NCBI GenBank assembly: GCA_963756545.1
Contig: CAVWNY010000003.1
Coordinates: forward strand, 558,001-622,000
Origin: DATFDN01 sp963756545
Lineage (GTDB): Bacteria > Pseudomonadota > Alphaproteobacteria > Acetobacterales > Acetobacteraceae
Length of the DNA: 64,000 bases
Reading direction: 5' to 3'
This document shows, piece after piece, positions 52,606 to 60,898 of the stretch (position 1 is its first letter; every line of letters begins with the position of its first letter). The translations under genes were made by a program, and so were the position numbers. The notes below the pieces were generated by a model that saw nothing but the letters and a program-made list of their open reading frames with translations, made no database searches and was not told where the DNA came from.

Positions 52606-53667
52606 TCACGCCGCCTCGGCGCGGAGCACGAGCCGGCCCGTCACCTTGCCGTCGCGCAAACGCATCAGCGCCTCGCTCGCCTGCGACTGCGGCACCGTCG
52701 CGACCGGCAGCGCCTGCACGTCGCCGTCCTGGGCCAACGTCACCAGTTCACGCAAATCCTTCACGGTCCCGACATAGCTGCCCTGGATGGTCAGCGCGCG
52801 CATCGCCATGAGCGGCAGCGGCAGCATCAGCTCGCCGCCGAACAGGCCGACCTGCACCAGCTTGCCGCCCTTTCGCAGTGCGCCGAAGGCGAAGCGTGCG
52901 GTGGCGGTGCCGTTCACGAGGTCGATCACGGCGAGCACCGGGCCGCCGGCGGCTTGCATGATCTGCTTGGCCACGCCCTCGCCGTTGCCGTCCACGACCT
53001 TGCTCGCGCCCGCCTTCACCGCCGCCGCGCGCTTCTCCTCGCTCACGTCAACGACGATGATGTTGCGGTGGCCCATCGCCTTCAGGATGGCGATGGCGTT
53101 CAGCCCCAGCCCGCCGGCGCCGACCAGCACGATCGGCTCGTCGGGCGCGATCGGCATCACCTTGCGGATCGCCGAGAAGACGGTGATGCCCGAGCAGGCA
53201 TAGGTCGCCGCCACCGCCGGGTCGAGCGTGCCGGGATCGACCAGATGACGCGGATGCGGGGCCACGACATGCGTGCCGTAGCCGCCGTTCTGATAGACGC
53301 CGAGGCTGCGCGGCGTGAGACACATATTGTCCTCGTCGGCGAGGCACGCGGCGCAATGCCCGCAGCCGACCCAGGGATAGACGATGCGCAGATCACCCAC
53401 TTTTACGCCGGTCGCCTCCGGGCCGAGCTTGACCACGCGCCCGACGATCTCGTGTCCCATCGCCAGCGGCAGCACCAGGCCGCGATCCTTCAGCGACATC
53501 TTCTGCCCGCCGCCGACGTCGTAGTACCCCTCCCAGATATGCAGGTCGGAGTGGCAGACGCCGCAATGCGTGGTTTCCACCAACACCTCGGTGCCCTTCG
53601 GCTCGGGGGTGGGCAGCTCGATCTCCTGCAAGGGTTTCCCGTTCTCGACGACGGCCCAGGCGCGCAT
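52606..53667 (-). CDS. Zinc-dependent alcohol dehydrogenase (medium-chain)
   Basis: A 353-residue NAD-linked alcohol dehydrogenase. The catalytic zinc site is CGVCHSDLH with GHEIVGRV; the structural zinc cysteines are in GCGHCAACLADEDNMC. The nucleotide-binding motif is GAGGLGLNAIAIL. It is the first gene of a leftward operon with the CurA-like reductase and M20D hydrolase, which could together process an acyl-amino acid or unsaturated alcohol. The substrate is not known. Confidence 0.92.
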   Translation of the reverse strand: MRAWAVVENGKPLQEIELPTPEPKGTEVLVETTHCGVCHSDLHIWEGYYDVGGGQKMSLKDRGLVLPLAMGHEIVGRVVKLGPEATGVKVGDLRIVYPWVGCGHCAACLADEDNMCLTPRSLGVYQNGGYGTHVVAPHPRHLVDPGTLDPAVAATYACSGITVFSAIRKVMPIAPDEPIVLVGAGGLGLNAIAILKAMGHRNIIVVDVSEEKRAAAVKAGASKVVDGNGEGVAKQIMQAAGGPVLAVIDLVNGTATARFAFGALRKGGKLVQVGLFGGELMLPLPLMAMRALTIQGSYVGTVKDLRELVTLAQDGDVQALPVATVPQSQASEALMRLRDGKVTGRLVLRAEAA

Positions 53668-53923
53668 TTGTGGTTCCTTCGGTCAGGTTTGGAAATGGCA
53701 ACAGGCCATCGGTGGCTGGTCACGTCAAGCAGTGCGCACATGACTTCGGTCCATCAACGGGGCAGTGGTCGCTTCGGACCTGTCCACCAGTAACACGCGG
53801 GGGATCTTGAGAAGCACGTCAGATCTGGCGCAAGATACCGTATGGCGCCGAGAGGCGGATAGCGGTTCTTGCGAAGGGGGGGCCTGCGGAACTTCGCAGG
53901 CGTAGTCAGGAAGACGTAAGATC
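53668..53923. other. Intergenic region upstream of the zinc alcohol dehydrogenase and the MFS fragment
   Basis: It probably holds promoters for the alcohol dehydrogenase (minus) and the MFS fragment (plus). A hairpin CCTGCG-GAACTT-CGCAGG at 53883-53900 lies 23 bases before the MFS start codon. No gene was seen. Confidence 0.35.
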
Positions 53924-54841
53924 ATGCATCGTCCAAAATTTGCTGGTTTCCGTAGCCAGTCGGCGGCAATTTCTCCGGACGCGGCGGTGAGTGGGACCGG
54001 CCGTATAGCTGCCCGGCTCGACCGTTTGCCGCTGACCTGGGTGCAGTGGCGCCTGGCGTTGATCACGCAGGTCTTCTGGGGGGTGATCATCGCCGCCGAC
54101 GGCATCCCCGCCAAGCTCTACCCGTTCATCTGGGGACCGAGGCACAGTTTCGGCGTAGGCGCCTTCTCCGTGCTGCTCGCGGTGCAGTTCGGCGTCGGCA
54201 TTCTGGTCGGCGAATATCTGATCGGCATCGCATCCGACCGCTGGGGTCGCCGGAAGGCGCTTCTACTGTCGTCGCTCGTGGTTTCGCTGCCGCTGTGGCC
54301 AACCGCGCTCACGGACCAATTCGGCCTGCTGTTGGTGTTCTTTGGCCTATCCGCAATCGGGATGGGCGGCGTTCTGTCCACCAACGTCGTCTACATGGGC
54401 GAGATCGTGCCGCCACGCGAGCGCGGACGGGTGATGCTCGCCTCACAGGTCCTCGCCGTGCTGGTGTTCGGACTGCTGGGCAACGTTCCGGGAATCCTTT
54501 GGGTCCCGGACCACTACCAGTGGTTCATCTATCTGTTCACCCTGGTCCCCTTGGTGGTGCTGGTGCCGCTCGCGCTATGGGCGATGCCGGAATCGCCACG
54601 CTGGCTGGAAGCGCATGGCCATCATGGAGAGGCCGACCGGGTTTCGGCGCCGGCAAACAGCCACCCCCACTCGGACGACTTGCACGATGTTGTCCAGTTA
54701 CTGCGCCCTTACCTCAGACGAAAGCATTTTCTGCAAATGAGCCGTTGTGACCGTCGCAGGACGGTTCGGGACATCGCAAACCAACACTCCAACGTGGCGG
54801 CGCAGTGGAATAACACTCTCGCTTTCAGGACCTACCACTAG
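53924..54841 (+). pseudogene. MFS transporter, N-terminal half only
   Basis: The first 240 or so residues are a good MFS carrier of the sugar-porter-like type: GEYLIGIASDRWGRRKALLL (the loop 2-3 motif), six spans, and ESPRWLEAHGHHGEADRV, which is the central loop of that family. At about 54642 homology ends. The frame continues for 66 residues of unrelated, charged sequence before stopping at 54841. The six C-terminal spans are missing, so it cannot make a normal carrier. The break coincides with a change in base composition. Confidence 0.72.
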
Positions 54842-55051
54842 CTTTCTCCTGATACGGGTACCATCGTTCAAGAGCTGTTGATACGAAATTTCAATTCGCG
54901 CATCAGCTCCGCAGTCCTTGATAAACCTCGAAGCGATATGCAGGCCAAGGCAACCTTCTGGTATTCTAGTCTCGTTCCTAATTACTCTGAACTGCCGGAA
55001 ATGGCGGACGGCGGCGGCCCCGAAATCCACTATGTGTTCTAGGACGTTCAC
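54698..55051 (-). CDS. Hypothetical protein in a lower-GC segment
   Basis: A 117-residue frame starting with GTG at 55051. Codons are mixed rather than strongly GC3-biased, unlike the neighbours, which points to acquisition from elsewhere. No family was recognised. The sequence is mildly basic, with VDFGAAAVRHFRQFRVIRNET in the N-terminal part and RRKLVVGPESES in the middle, and no signal peptide or membrane segment. It is wedged between truncated MFS and VOC genes, so it may itself be a fragment. Confidence 0.35.
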   Translation of the reverse strand: MNVLEHIVDFGAAAVRHFRQFRVIRNETRIPEGCLGLHIASRFIKDCGADARIEISYQQLLNDGTRIRRKLVVGPESESVIPLRRHVGVLVCDVPNRPATVTTAHLQKMLSSEVRAQ

Positions 55052-55072
55052 TGCAAATGCTCCGGTATTCCG

Positions 55073-55266
55073 CTACGGCGGGGTTTGGGTGCTCCACAGG
55101 CCAAGCATCGCCTGTCGCGGCTGTCCCAGAAGAAGGCGACGTGCCTTTCCGGAACGGCATGTGCGAGCGTCAATCCGAGCACATCGCGGTAGAAGCCGAT
55201 GGAGCGGTCAAGACCGCTGACGGTCAGGTGCGTTTCCCATAATCCCTTGATGGGCACTATGGCCAT
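55073..55266 (-). pseudogene. 5' fragment of a VOC (glyoxalase) family gene, frameshifted
   Basis: From the ATG at 55266 the minus strand reads MAIVPIKGLWETHLTVSGLD and FYRDVLGLTLAHAVPERHVAFFW, a VOC-fold N-terminus. One base is missing near 55107: after DSRDR the match continues in another frame as MLGLWSTQTPP, and then a TAG ends it at 55073. The remaining half of the gene is absent. The loss borders the lower-GC segment that carries the hypothetical gene. Confidence 0.65.
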
Positions 55267-55283
55267 GGCACCCTCCGCAAGAA

Positions 55284-55368
55284 TGTCATGGCCGGGCTTG
55301 GCCCGGCCACCCACGTCTTTTTGGTCGCGCGCAAAGACGTGGGTGCCCGGCCTTCGCCGGGCATGACG
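55284..55368. repeat. Dispersed palindromic repeat (family A), copy 4
   Basis: GTCATGGCCGGGCTTGGCCC on the left, GCCGGGCATGACG on the right, with inner arms CCACGTCTTT and AAAGACGTGG. It lies between the VOC fragment and the 2-hydroxyacid dehydrogenase gene. It is very like copy 2. Confidence 0.75.
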
Positions 55369-55380
55369 GTGTTTGGAATT

Positions 55381-56364
55381 TCATCGCTGCTGTCCCAACA
55401 CCTCCGGATTCACCACCCGGACTGGCTTGCCGTCCAGGAACGCGAGCGCGTTCTCGATGCTTTCGGGGTAGAACTGTGCCCATACCTCGCGCACGCCATA
55501 GCCGAGATGCGGCGTCAGGATTGTGTTCGGCGCGGTCCGCAACGGATGCCCGGCCGGCAACGGCTCCCGGTCGTACACGTCCAGCGCCGCGACGATGTGG
55601 CCGGAGGAAACCGCCTCGATCAGCGCCGCCTCGTCCACGATCGGCCCGCGCGAGGTGTTCACCAGCAGCGCACCCGGCTTCATGCGCGCGATCTCGCCGC
55701 GTCCGATCAGGCCGCGCGTGCGATCCGACAGGACAAGATGGATGCTGACCGCATCCGCGCGCGCCAGCAGGTCGTCCTTGCCGACCAGCGCCGCGCCTTC
55801 GGCCCGCGCCTTCTCGGCCGTCAGGTTCTGGCTCCATGCCAGCACGTCCATCCCCAGCGCCTTGCCGTAGTGCGCCATTCGCGAGCCGAGGCGGCCGAGA
55901 CCGATCAAGCCCAGCGTCTTGCCCGCCAGCACACGGCCCTCCGGCACGCCGCGCTGGAACCCGCCGGCGCGGATCGCCGCGTCACCTGCCGGGATGTGGC
56001 GGAAGCCGGCGATCAGCAGCCCGAGCGCGAGCTCGGCCGTCGCCGGCAATCCGGGGCCGCCGCCGGTGTTGCAGACCACGATACCGCGCTCGGTCGCCGT
56101 CTTCATGTCGAGCGACAGCGTGCGCGCGCTGGTGGTGCCCAGCATCCTCAGCTTGGGCAGGCGGCGCAGCAGGGAGCCGGTGAAATGCGTACGCTCGCGC
56201 ATGGCGAGCAAAATCTCGAAATCCGCGAGCGCCTGCGTCGCCGCATCCTCGGTCGCGAAGGCGTCGGCGAAGAACGTGACCTCGGCCCGCGCCTCGAGCC
56301 GGGACCAGTCGGCCGAGCCCCGTGCGACGCCCTGCCAGTCGTCCAGAACCGCCACTTTCACCAT
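55381..56364 (-). CDS. D-isomer-specific 2-hydroxyacid dehydrogenase family protein
   Basis: A 327-residue NAD(P)-dependent dehydrogenase. The ATG at 56364 (MVKVAVLDDWQGVARG) is used; the open frame to 56493 lacks homology. The Rossmann motif GLIGLGRLGSRMAHYGKALG, then NTSRGPIVDEAALIEAV and the catalytic His in TPHLGYG are present, along with the Arg in LVLSDRTRGLIG. The family includes glyoxylate/hydroxypyruvate reductases and phosphoglycerate dehydrogenases. Substrate is unknown. The 184 bases upstream hold no gene. Confidence 0.9.
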   Translation of the reverse strand: MVKVAVLDDWQGVARGSADWSRLEARAEVTFFADAFATEDAATQALADFEILLAMRERTHFTGSLLRRLPKLRMLGTTSARTLSLDMKTATERGIVVCNTGGGPGLPATAELALGLLIAGFRHIPAGDAAIRAGGFQRGVPEGRVLAGKTLGLIGLGRLGSRMAHYGKALGMDVLAWSQNLTAEKARAEGAALVGKDDLLARADAVSIHLVLSDRTRGLIGRGEIARMKPGALLVNTSRGPIVDEAALIEAVSSGHIVAALDVYDREPLPAGHPLRTAPNTILTPHLGYGVREVWAQFYPESIENALAFLDGKPVRVVNPEVLGQQR

Positions 56365-56548
56365 GCCGCCCTCCCGTACGCGTGAAACCAGGGTGGAACC
56401 GCCGCGCATGGTGTGCAAGACGGGACGCGGCTGGATGCGGAGGGCACACGAGCAGCACGATCGAGCACACAATGGAAGGGATCGAGCCCGCACATCGCGC
56501 GCACGCCTCGGAGGCGCAGAAAGCGCGCGCTGCGGCGGTCACACCGTG

Positions 56549-57784
56549 CTAGCCGTGGACCAGCGGGCACCCACCCTGGTCCATCGGCCGGAATGCCTGA
56601 TCGGCCGGGGTCGTGCGCAGCAGCGTGTAGTAGTCCCACGGGTACTTGCTCTCCTCCGGGGATTTCACCTGAAACAGATACATCGGGTTGAGCCGGCGCC
56701 CGTCCTGGCGAATGACGCATCGCCCGAACAGCGTATCCTCGCTCGGCACGGCTTTCATCTGCGCGATCACCGCCCGGCCGTCCGCCGCGTGCTCGAGGCC
56801 CATCGCCTGGAGCGTCTTGAGATAGTCGTGGATCGCGGAGTAGTCGGCGGCCTGGATCATGCTCGGCATCCAGCCGTTCATGCGGGCGGCGAAGCGCTTG
56901 CCGTAGTCACGGGTGTCGTCGTTCATATCCCAGTAAAAGGACTCGGTCAGCACCAAACCTTGCGCCGTCTTGAGCCCGACCCCGTGCAAATCCGGGATCA
57001 TCATCAGCAGCGCCGCCATCCGCAGGCCACGCTCGCGCAAGCCGAACTCCGCGCCTTGCTTGATGCAATCGGTCGTGTTGGTGCCCGAGTTGGCCAAGCC
57101 GAGCACCTTCGCCCCGCTAGCCTGCGCCTGGAGCAGGTAGGAGGAGAAATCGCTGGTCTCCGGGAACGGCGTATAGACGGTGCCGAGTACCTTGCCGCCG
57201 GCCCCGGCCACGAAACCCGCGGTGTCGTGCGCCAGCGCGCGGCCGAAGGCGTAGTCGGCGGCGATGAAGAACCAGGAATTACCGCCCGCCTGCACCAGCG
57301 CGCCGCCGGTGGATTTGCCTAGCGCCCAGGTGTCGTAGGTCCAGTGGATGTGGTTCGGCGTGCAGGCCTTGCCGGTCAGCTCGGAGCTGGCCGCGCCGGT
57401 GATCAGCGCGGCCTTGTTCTTCTCCTTCACCAAGTTGGCGATGGCGAGCGCGGCGGCGGAGTTGTTGACGCTGGAGATGACGGTGACGCCCTTGGTGTCG
57501 ATCCAGTCCCGCGCGATGCTCGTGGCTATGTCGGGCTTGCTCTGATAGTCGGCCGCGAGGATGTCCACCTTGATGTCGGGATGGTCGGCCATGAAATCCT
57601 CGGCCGCCAACTGGCTGCCGACCACCGAACCCTTGCCGTTGCTGGCCGCGTTCGGGCCGTTCAGATCGGTCAGGATGCCGATCCTCACCGTCTTCGTCTC
57701 GGCCCGGGCACGCCGCGCGCCGAACGCGGAGACGGCGACGGCGGTGCCGCCCAGCGCCGCCCGTCGGGTGATCGGGGTCGTCAT
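56549..57784 (-). CDS. Branched-chain amino acid-type ABC transporter substrate-binding protein
   Basis: A 411-residue LivK-like periplasmic binding protein. The signal carries a twin-arginine motif (TRRAALGGTAVAV). The mature part starts VRIGILTDLNGPNAASNGKGS, and AIANLVKEKNKAALITGAASSELTGKAC and the WFFIAADYAFGRALA segment are typical of type I periplasmic binding proteins. Permease and ATPase genes are not adjacent. It is divergent from the lutB-like gene, with a 92-base gap. Confidence 0.88.
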   Translation of the reverse strand: MTTPITRRAALGGTAVAVSAFGARRARAETKTVRIGILTDLNGPNAASNGKGSVVGSQLAAEDFMADHPDIKVDILAADYQSKPDIATSIARDWIDTKGVTVISSVNNSAAALAIANLVKEKNKAALITGAASSELTGKACTPNHIHWTYDTWALGKSTGGALVQAGGNSWFFIAADYAFGRALAHDTAGFVAGAGGKVLGTVYTPFPETSDFSSYLLQAQASGAKVLGLANSGTNTTDCIKQGAEFGLRERGLRMAALLMMIPDLHGVGLKTAQGLVLTESFYWDMNDDTRDYGKRFAARMNGWMPSMIQAADYSAIHDYLKTLQAMGLEHAADGRAVIAQMKAVPSEDTLFGRCVIRQDGRRLNPMYLFQVKSPEESKYPWDYYTLLRTTPADQAFRPMDQGGCPLVHG

Positions 57785-57876
57785 GCCGGCGTTCCTCCTG
57801 TTTCCCCGCCAGCCTAATCCCGGCGCTGGTCAAACGAAAACTGGCGGTTAGAGTGGCGCCGCCCCGAGGAGCCGCC

Positions 57877-59310
57877 ATGCACGTCGCCACCAGCCCCGCC
57901 TTCAAGGCGAACGCCCGCCGCGCCATCGCGGATCCGGCGCTGCAAAAGGCGTTGGCGCGCAGCGGCCCGCAGTTCGTGGCCCGGCGCAGCGCCGCCGTCG
58001 CCGCCCTGCCGGAATTCGAAACGCTGCGCGACATCGGGCGCGACATCAAGAACCACGCCCTCGCCCATCTCGACTTCTACCTCGAAGAATACGAGGCCAA
58101 GGTTCGCGCTACCGGCGGCACCGTGCATTGGTGCGCCGACGCCGACGAGGCGCGCGCGGCGGTCCTGGACATCTGTCGCGCGGCCGGCGCGCGCACCGTC
58201 ACCAAGGGCAAGTCGATGATCAGCGAGGAGCTGGGCATCAACGACCATTTGGAACGCCACGGCATCCAGCCGTTCGAGACCGACCTCGGCGAATACATCC
58301 TCCAGCTCCGCCACGAGATCCCGAGCCACATCATCGCCCCCGCCTTCCACCTCAACCGGGAGGACTGGGAGGCGAGCTTCCGTGCCTCCCACACCGACCT
58401 GCCCGCCGCGCGCGTGTTCAACGAGCGGCGGGACATCCTGACGGAAGCCCGAAGCCGCCTGCGGGCGCGGTTCCTCGCCGCCGATGTCGGCATCACCGGG
58501 GCGAACTTCCTGATCGCCGAGACCGGCAGCAGCGTGATCGTGACCAACGAGGGCAACGGCGACCTGACGCAGACCCTGCCGCGCGTGCATATCGTGCTCG
58601 CCAGCATCGAGAAAATCGTGCCCACGATCGAGGACTGCGTGAGCCTGCTGCGTCTGCTCGCGCGCTCGGCCACCGGGCAGGAGTTCTCGGTGTACACCAC
58701 GTTCTCCACCGGCCCGCGCCGGCCGGACGACCTCGACGGACCGCAGGAATACCACGTCGTCCTGGTGGACAACGGCCGCAGTGCCATGATCGGCACCGAG
58801 TTCCAGGACATGCTGCGCTGCATCCGATGCGCAGCCTGCATGAACCATTGCCCGGTGTACGGCGCGGTGGGTGGGCACGCCTATGGCTGGGTCTATCCCG
58901 GCCCGATGGGCAGCGTGCTGACGCCCGCGCTGATCGGCGTCGATCAGGCGGGGCTGCTGCCCAACGCCTCCACCTTCTGCGGCAAGTGCGAGAGCGTCTG
59001 TCCGGTGAAGATCCCGCTGCCCGGCATGATGCGCCATTGGCGGGAGCGGGAGTTCGAGCGCCACCTGACGCCGGCCGCGCAACGGCGCAACCTCGCCGCC
59101 TGGGCCTGGGTGGCCCGCCGACCCGCGCTCTACCGCGCGCTGACCCGTGCCGCCGCCGCCGGGCTCGGCCTGTTCGGCCGGCGTCGGGGGCGGTTCGGAC
59201 GCCTGCCGATGGCGGGCGGCTGGACCGAAGGGCGGGATCTGCCCGCGCCTGAGGGGGACACGTTCTTCGCCCGCTATGCCCGCGCCCAGCGCCAGGAGCG
59301 GCGCGGTTGA
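57877..59310 (+). CDS. LutB-like iron-sulfur lactate-utilisation protein
   Basis: A 477-residue LutB/YkgF-type protein. The ATG at 57877 follows CGAGGAG. The N-terminal LUD domain (about 60-300) includes VTKGKSMISEELGINDHLE; two 4Fe-4S sites are CIRCAACMNHCP and CGKCESVCP. LutB acts with LutA and LutC to oxidise L-lactate in Bacillus and others. Neither partner gene is beside it; instead the carboxylase beta subunit starts in its stop codon (TTGA overlap), so its substrate here may not be lactate. Confidence 0.88.
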   Translation: MHVATSPAFKANARRAIADPALQKALARSGPQFVARRSAAVAALPEFETLRDIGRDIKNHALAHLDFYLEEYEAKVRATGGTVHWCADADEARAAVLDICRAAGARTVTKGKSMISEELGINDHLERHGIQPFETDLGEYILQLRHEIPSHIIAPAFHLNREDWEASFRASHTDLPAARVFNERRDILTEARSRLRARFLAADVGITGANFLIAETGSSVIVTNEGNGDLTQTLPRVHIVLASIEKIVPTIEDCVSLLRLLARSATGQEFSVYTTFSTGPRRPDDLDGPQEYHVVLVDNGRSAMIGTEFQDMLRCIRCAACMNHCPVYGAVGGHAYGWVYPGPMGSVLTPALIGVDQAGLLPNASTFCGKCESVCPVKIPLPGMMRHWREREFERHLTPAAQRRNLAAWAWVARRPALYRALTRAAAAGLGLFGRRRGRFGRLPMAGGWTEGRDLPAPEGDTFFARYARAQRQERRG

Positions 59311-60893
59311 GTGCCCTGCGCTCCGACATCACCTCGCGCGGCGAGGGGTTTGCCGCCAACGCCGCCGCGATGCGCGCCCTGGTGGACGATTTGCGCGCGC
59401 GCGTCGCCGAGGCCGAGGGAGGCGGTGGAGAGACGGCGCGCAAGCGCCATCTCGCGCGCGGCAAGCTGCTGCCGCGCGACCGCGTCGCGGTGCTGACCGA
59501 CCCCGGATCGCCATTCCTCGAATTGTCCCAGCTTGCCGCGCACGAGATGTACGGCAACGAGGTGCCAAGCGCCGGCATCATCACCGGCATCGGCCGCGTC
59601 GCCGGGCGGGAGTGCGTGATCGTCGCCAACGACGCCACCGTGAAGGGCGGCACCTACTTCCCGATGACGGTGAAGAAGCATCTGCGGGCGCAGGAGGTCG
59701 CGCGGGCGAACCGGCTGCCGTGCATCTATCTGGTCGATTCCGGCGGAGCGTTCTTGCCGATGCAGGATGAGATATTTCCCGACAAGGAGCATTTTGGCCG
59801 CATCTTCTTCAACCAGGCGAACCTCTCCGCGCAAGGCATCCCGCAGATCGCCGCCGTGCTCGGCTCCTGCACCGCCGGGGGCGCCTATGTGCCGGCGATG
59901 AGCGACGAGAGCGTGATCGTCCGCCGCCAGGGCACGATCTTCCTCGCCGGACCGCCGCTGGTGAAGGCCGCGACCGGCGAGGAGGTCTCGGCTGAGGATC
60001 TGGGCGGCGCCGATGTTCACGCGCGGACCTCCGGTGTGGTCGATCACTACGCGCAGGACGATCGCCACGCGCTGAGCATCTGCCGGCGGATCGTGGCCGG
60101 GCTGAACACCCTCAAGCGCCCCGACGTCGCGGTGCGCGCGCCCGTCCCGCCGCGCTATGCGCCCGAGGAGTTGCACGGCGTCGCGCCCGCCGACGTCCGC
60201 GCGCCCTACGACGTGCGCGAGGTGATCGCGCGGATCGTCGATGACAGCGATCTCGACGAGTTCAAGCGGCTCTACGGCACCACGCTTGTTTGCGGCTTCG
60301 CCCATGTCTGGGGCTATCCGGTCGGCATCGTCGCCAGCAACGGTATCCTGTTCTCGGAATCAGCGTTGAAGGGCGCGCACTTCATCGAGCTGTGCAGCCA
60401 GCGCCGGATCCCGCTCGTGTTTCTTCAGAACATCACCGGCTTCATGGTGGGGCGGAAATACGAGGCGGGGGGCATCGCCAAGGACGGCGCCAAGCTCGTC
60501 ACCGCTGTCGCGACGACCGCCGTTCCGAAGATCACGGTCATCATCGGCGGCAGCTACGGCGCCGGCAACTACGGCATGTGCGGCCGCGCCTACGACCCGC
60601 GCTTCGTGTGGATGTGGCCCAACGCGCGCATCTCGGTGATGGGAGGCGAGCAGGCGGCGAGCGTGCTTTCCACTGTGCGCGGCGGTTTCGAGAACGCCGA
60701 GGCGGAGGAGGCGTTCAAGGCGCCGATCCGCGCCGAGTACAAATCCAAGGGCCGGCCCTATTACGCCACGGCGCGATTGTGGGACGACGGCATCATCGAC
60801 CCGGCGGAGACGCGCCTCGTGCTCGCGCTATCGTTGTCGGCGGCGCTGAACGCTCCGATCGAGCCAACGCGCTTCGGCGTGTTCCGGATGTAA
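59307..60893 (+). CDS. mccB: Acyl-CoA carboxylase beta (carboxyltransferase) subunit, methylcrotonyl-CoA type
   Basis: A 528-residue biotin-dependent carboxyltransferase. The best start is TTG at 59307, overlapping the lutB stop by four bases. HEMYGNEVPSAGIITGIGRV, KGGTYFPMTVKKHLRAQEVA and the AVLGSCTAGGAYVPAMSDE oxyanion segment are close to methylcrotonyl-CoA carboxylase beta chains. With the biotin subunit downstream it would carboxylate 3-methylcrotonyl-CoA in leucine breakdown, or a related branched acyl-CoA such as geranyl-CoA; other leucine-pathway genes are not in the window. Confidence 0.85.
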   Translation: MSALRSDITSRGEGFAANAAAMRALVDDLRARVAEAEGGGGETARKRHLARGKLLPRDRVAVLTDPGSPFLELSQLAAHEMYGNEVPSAGIITGIGRVAGRECVIVANDATVKGGTYFPMTVKKHLRAQEVARANRLPCIYLVDSGGAFLPMQDEIFPDKEHFGRIFFNQANLSAQGIPQIAAVLGSCTAGGAYVPAMSDESVIVRRQGTIFLAGPPLVKAATGEEVSAEDLGGADVHARTSGVVDHYAQDDRHALSICRRIVAGLNTLKRPDVAVRAPVPPRYAPEELHGVAPADVRAPYDVREVIARIVDDSDLDEFKRLYGTTLVCGFAHVWGYPVGIVASNGILFSESALKGAHFIELCSQRRIPLVFLQNITGFMVGRKYEAGGIAKDGAKLVTAVATTAVPKITVIIGGSYGAGNYGMCGRAYDPRFVWMWPNARISVMGGEQAASVLSTVRGGFENAEAEEAFKAPIRAEYKSKGRPYYATARLWDDGIIDPAETRLVLALSLSAALNAPIEPTRFGVFRM

Positions 60894-60898
60894 CCGCC

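Noticed and set aside
53883..53900. GAACTT inside a CCTGCG/CGCAGG hairpin, similar to the candidate operator near aceA
   Set aside because: A six-base match in a hairpin loop is expected by chance and the flanking genes are unrelated to the glyoxylate shunt.
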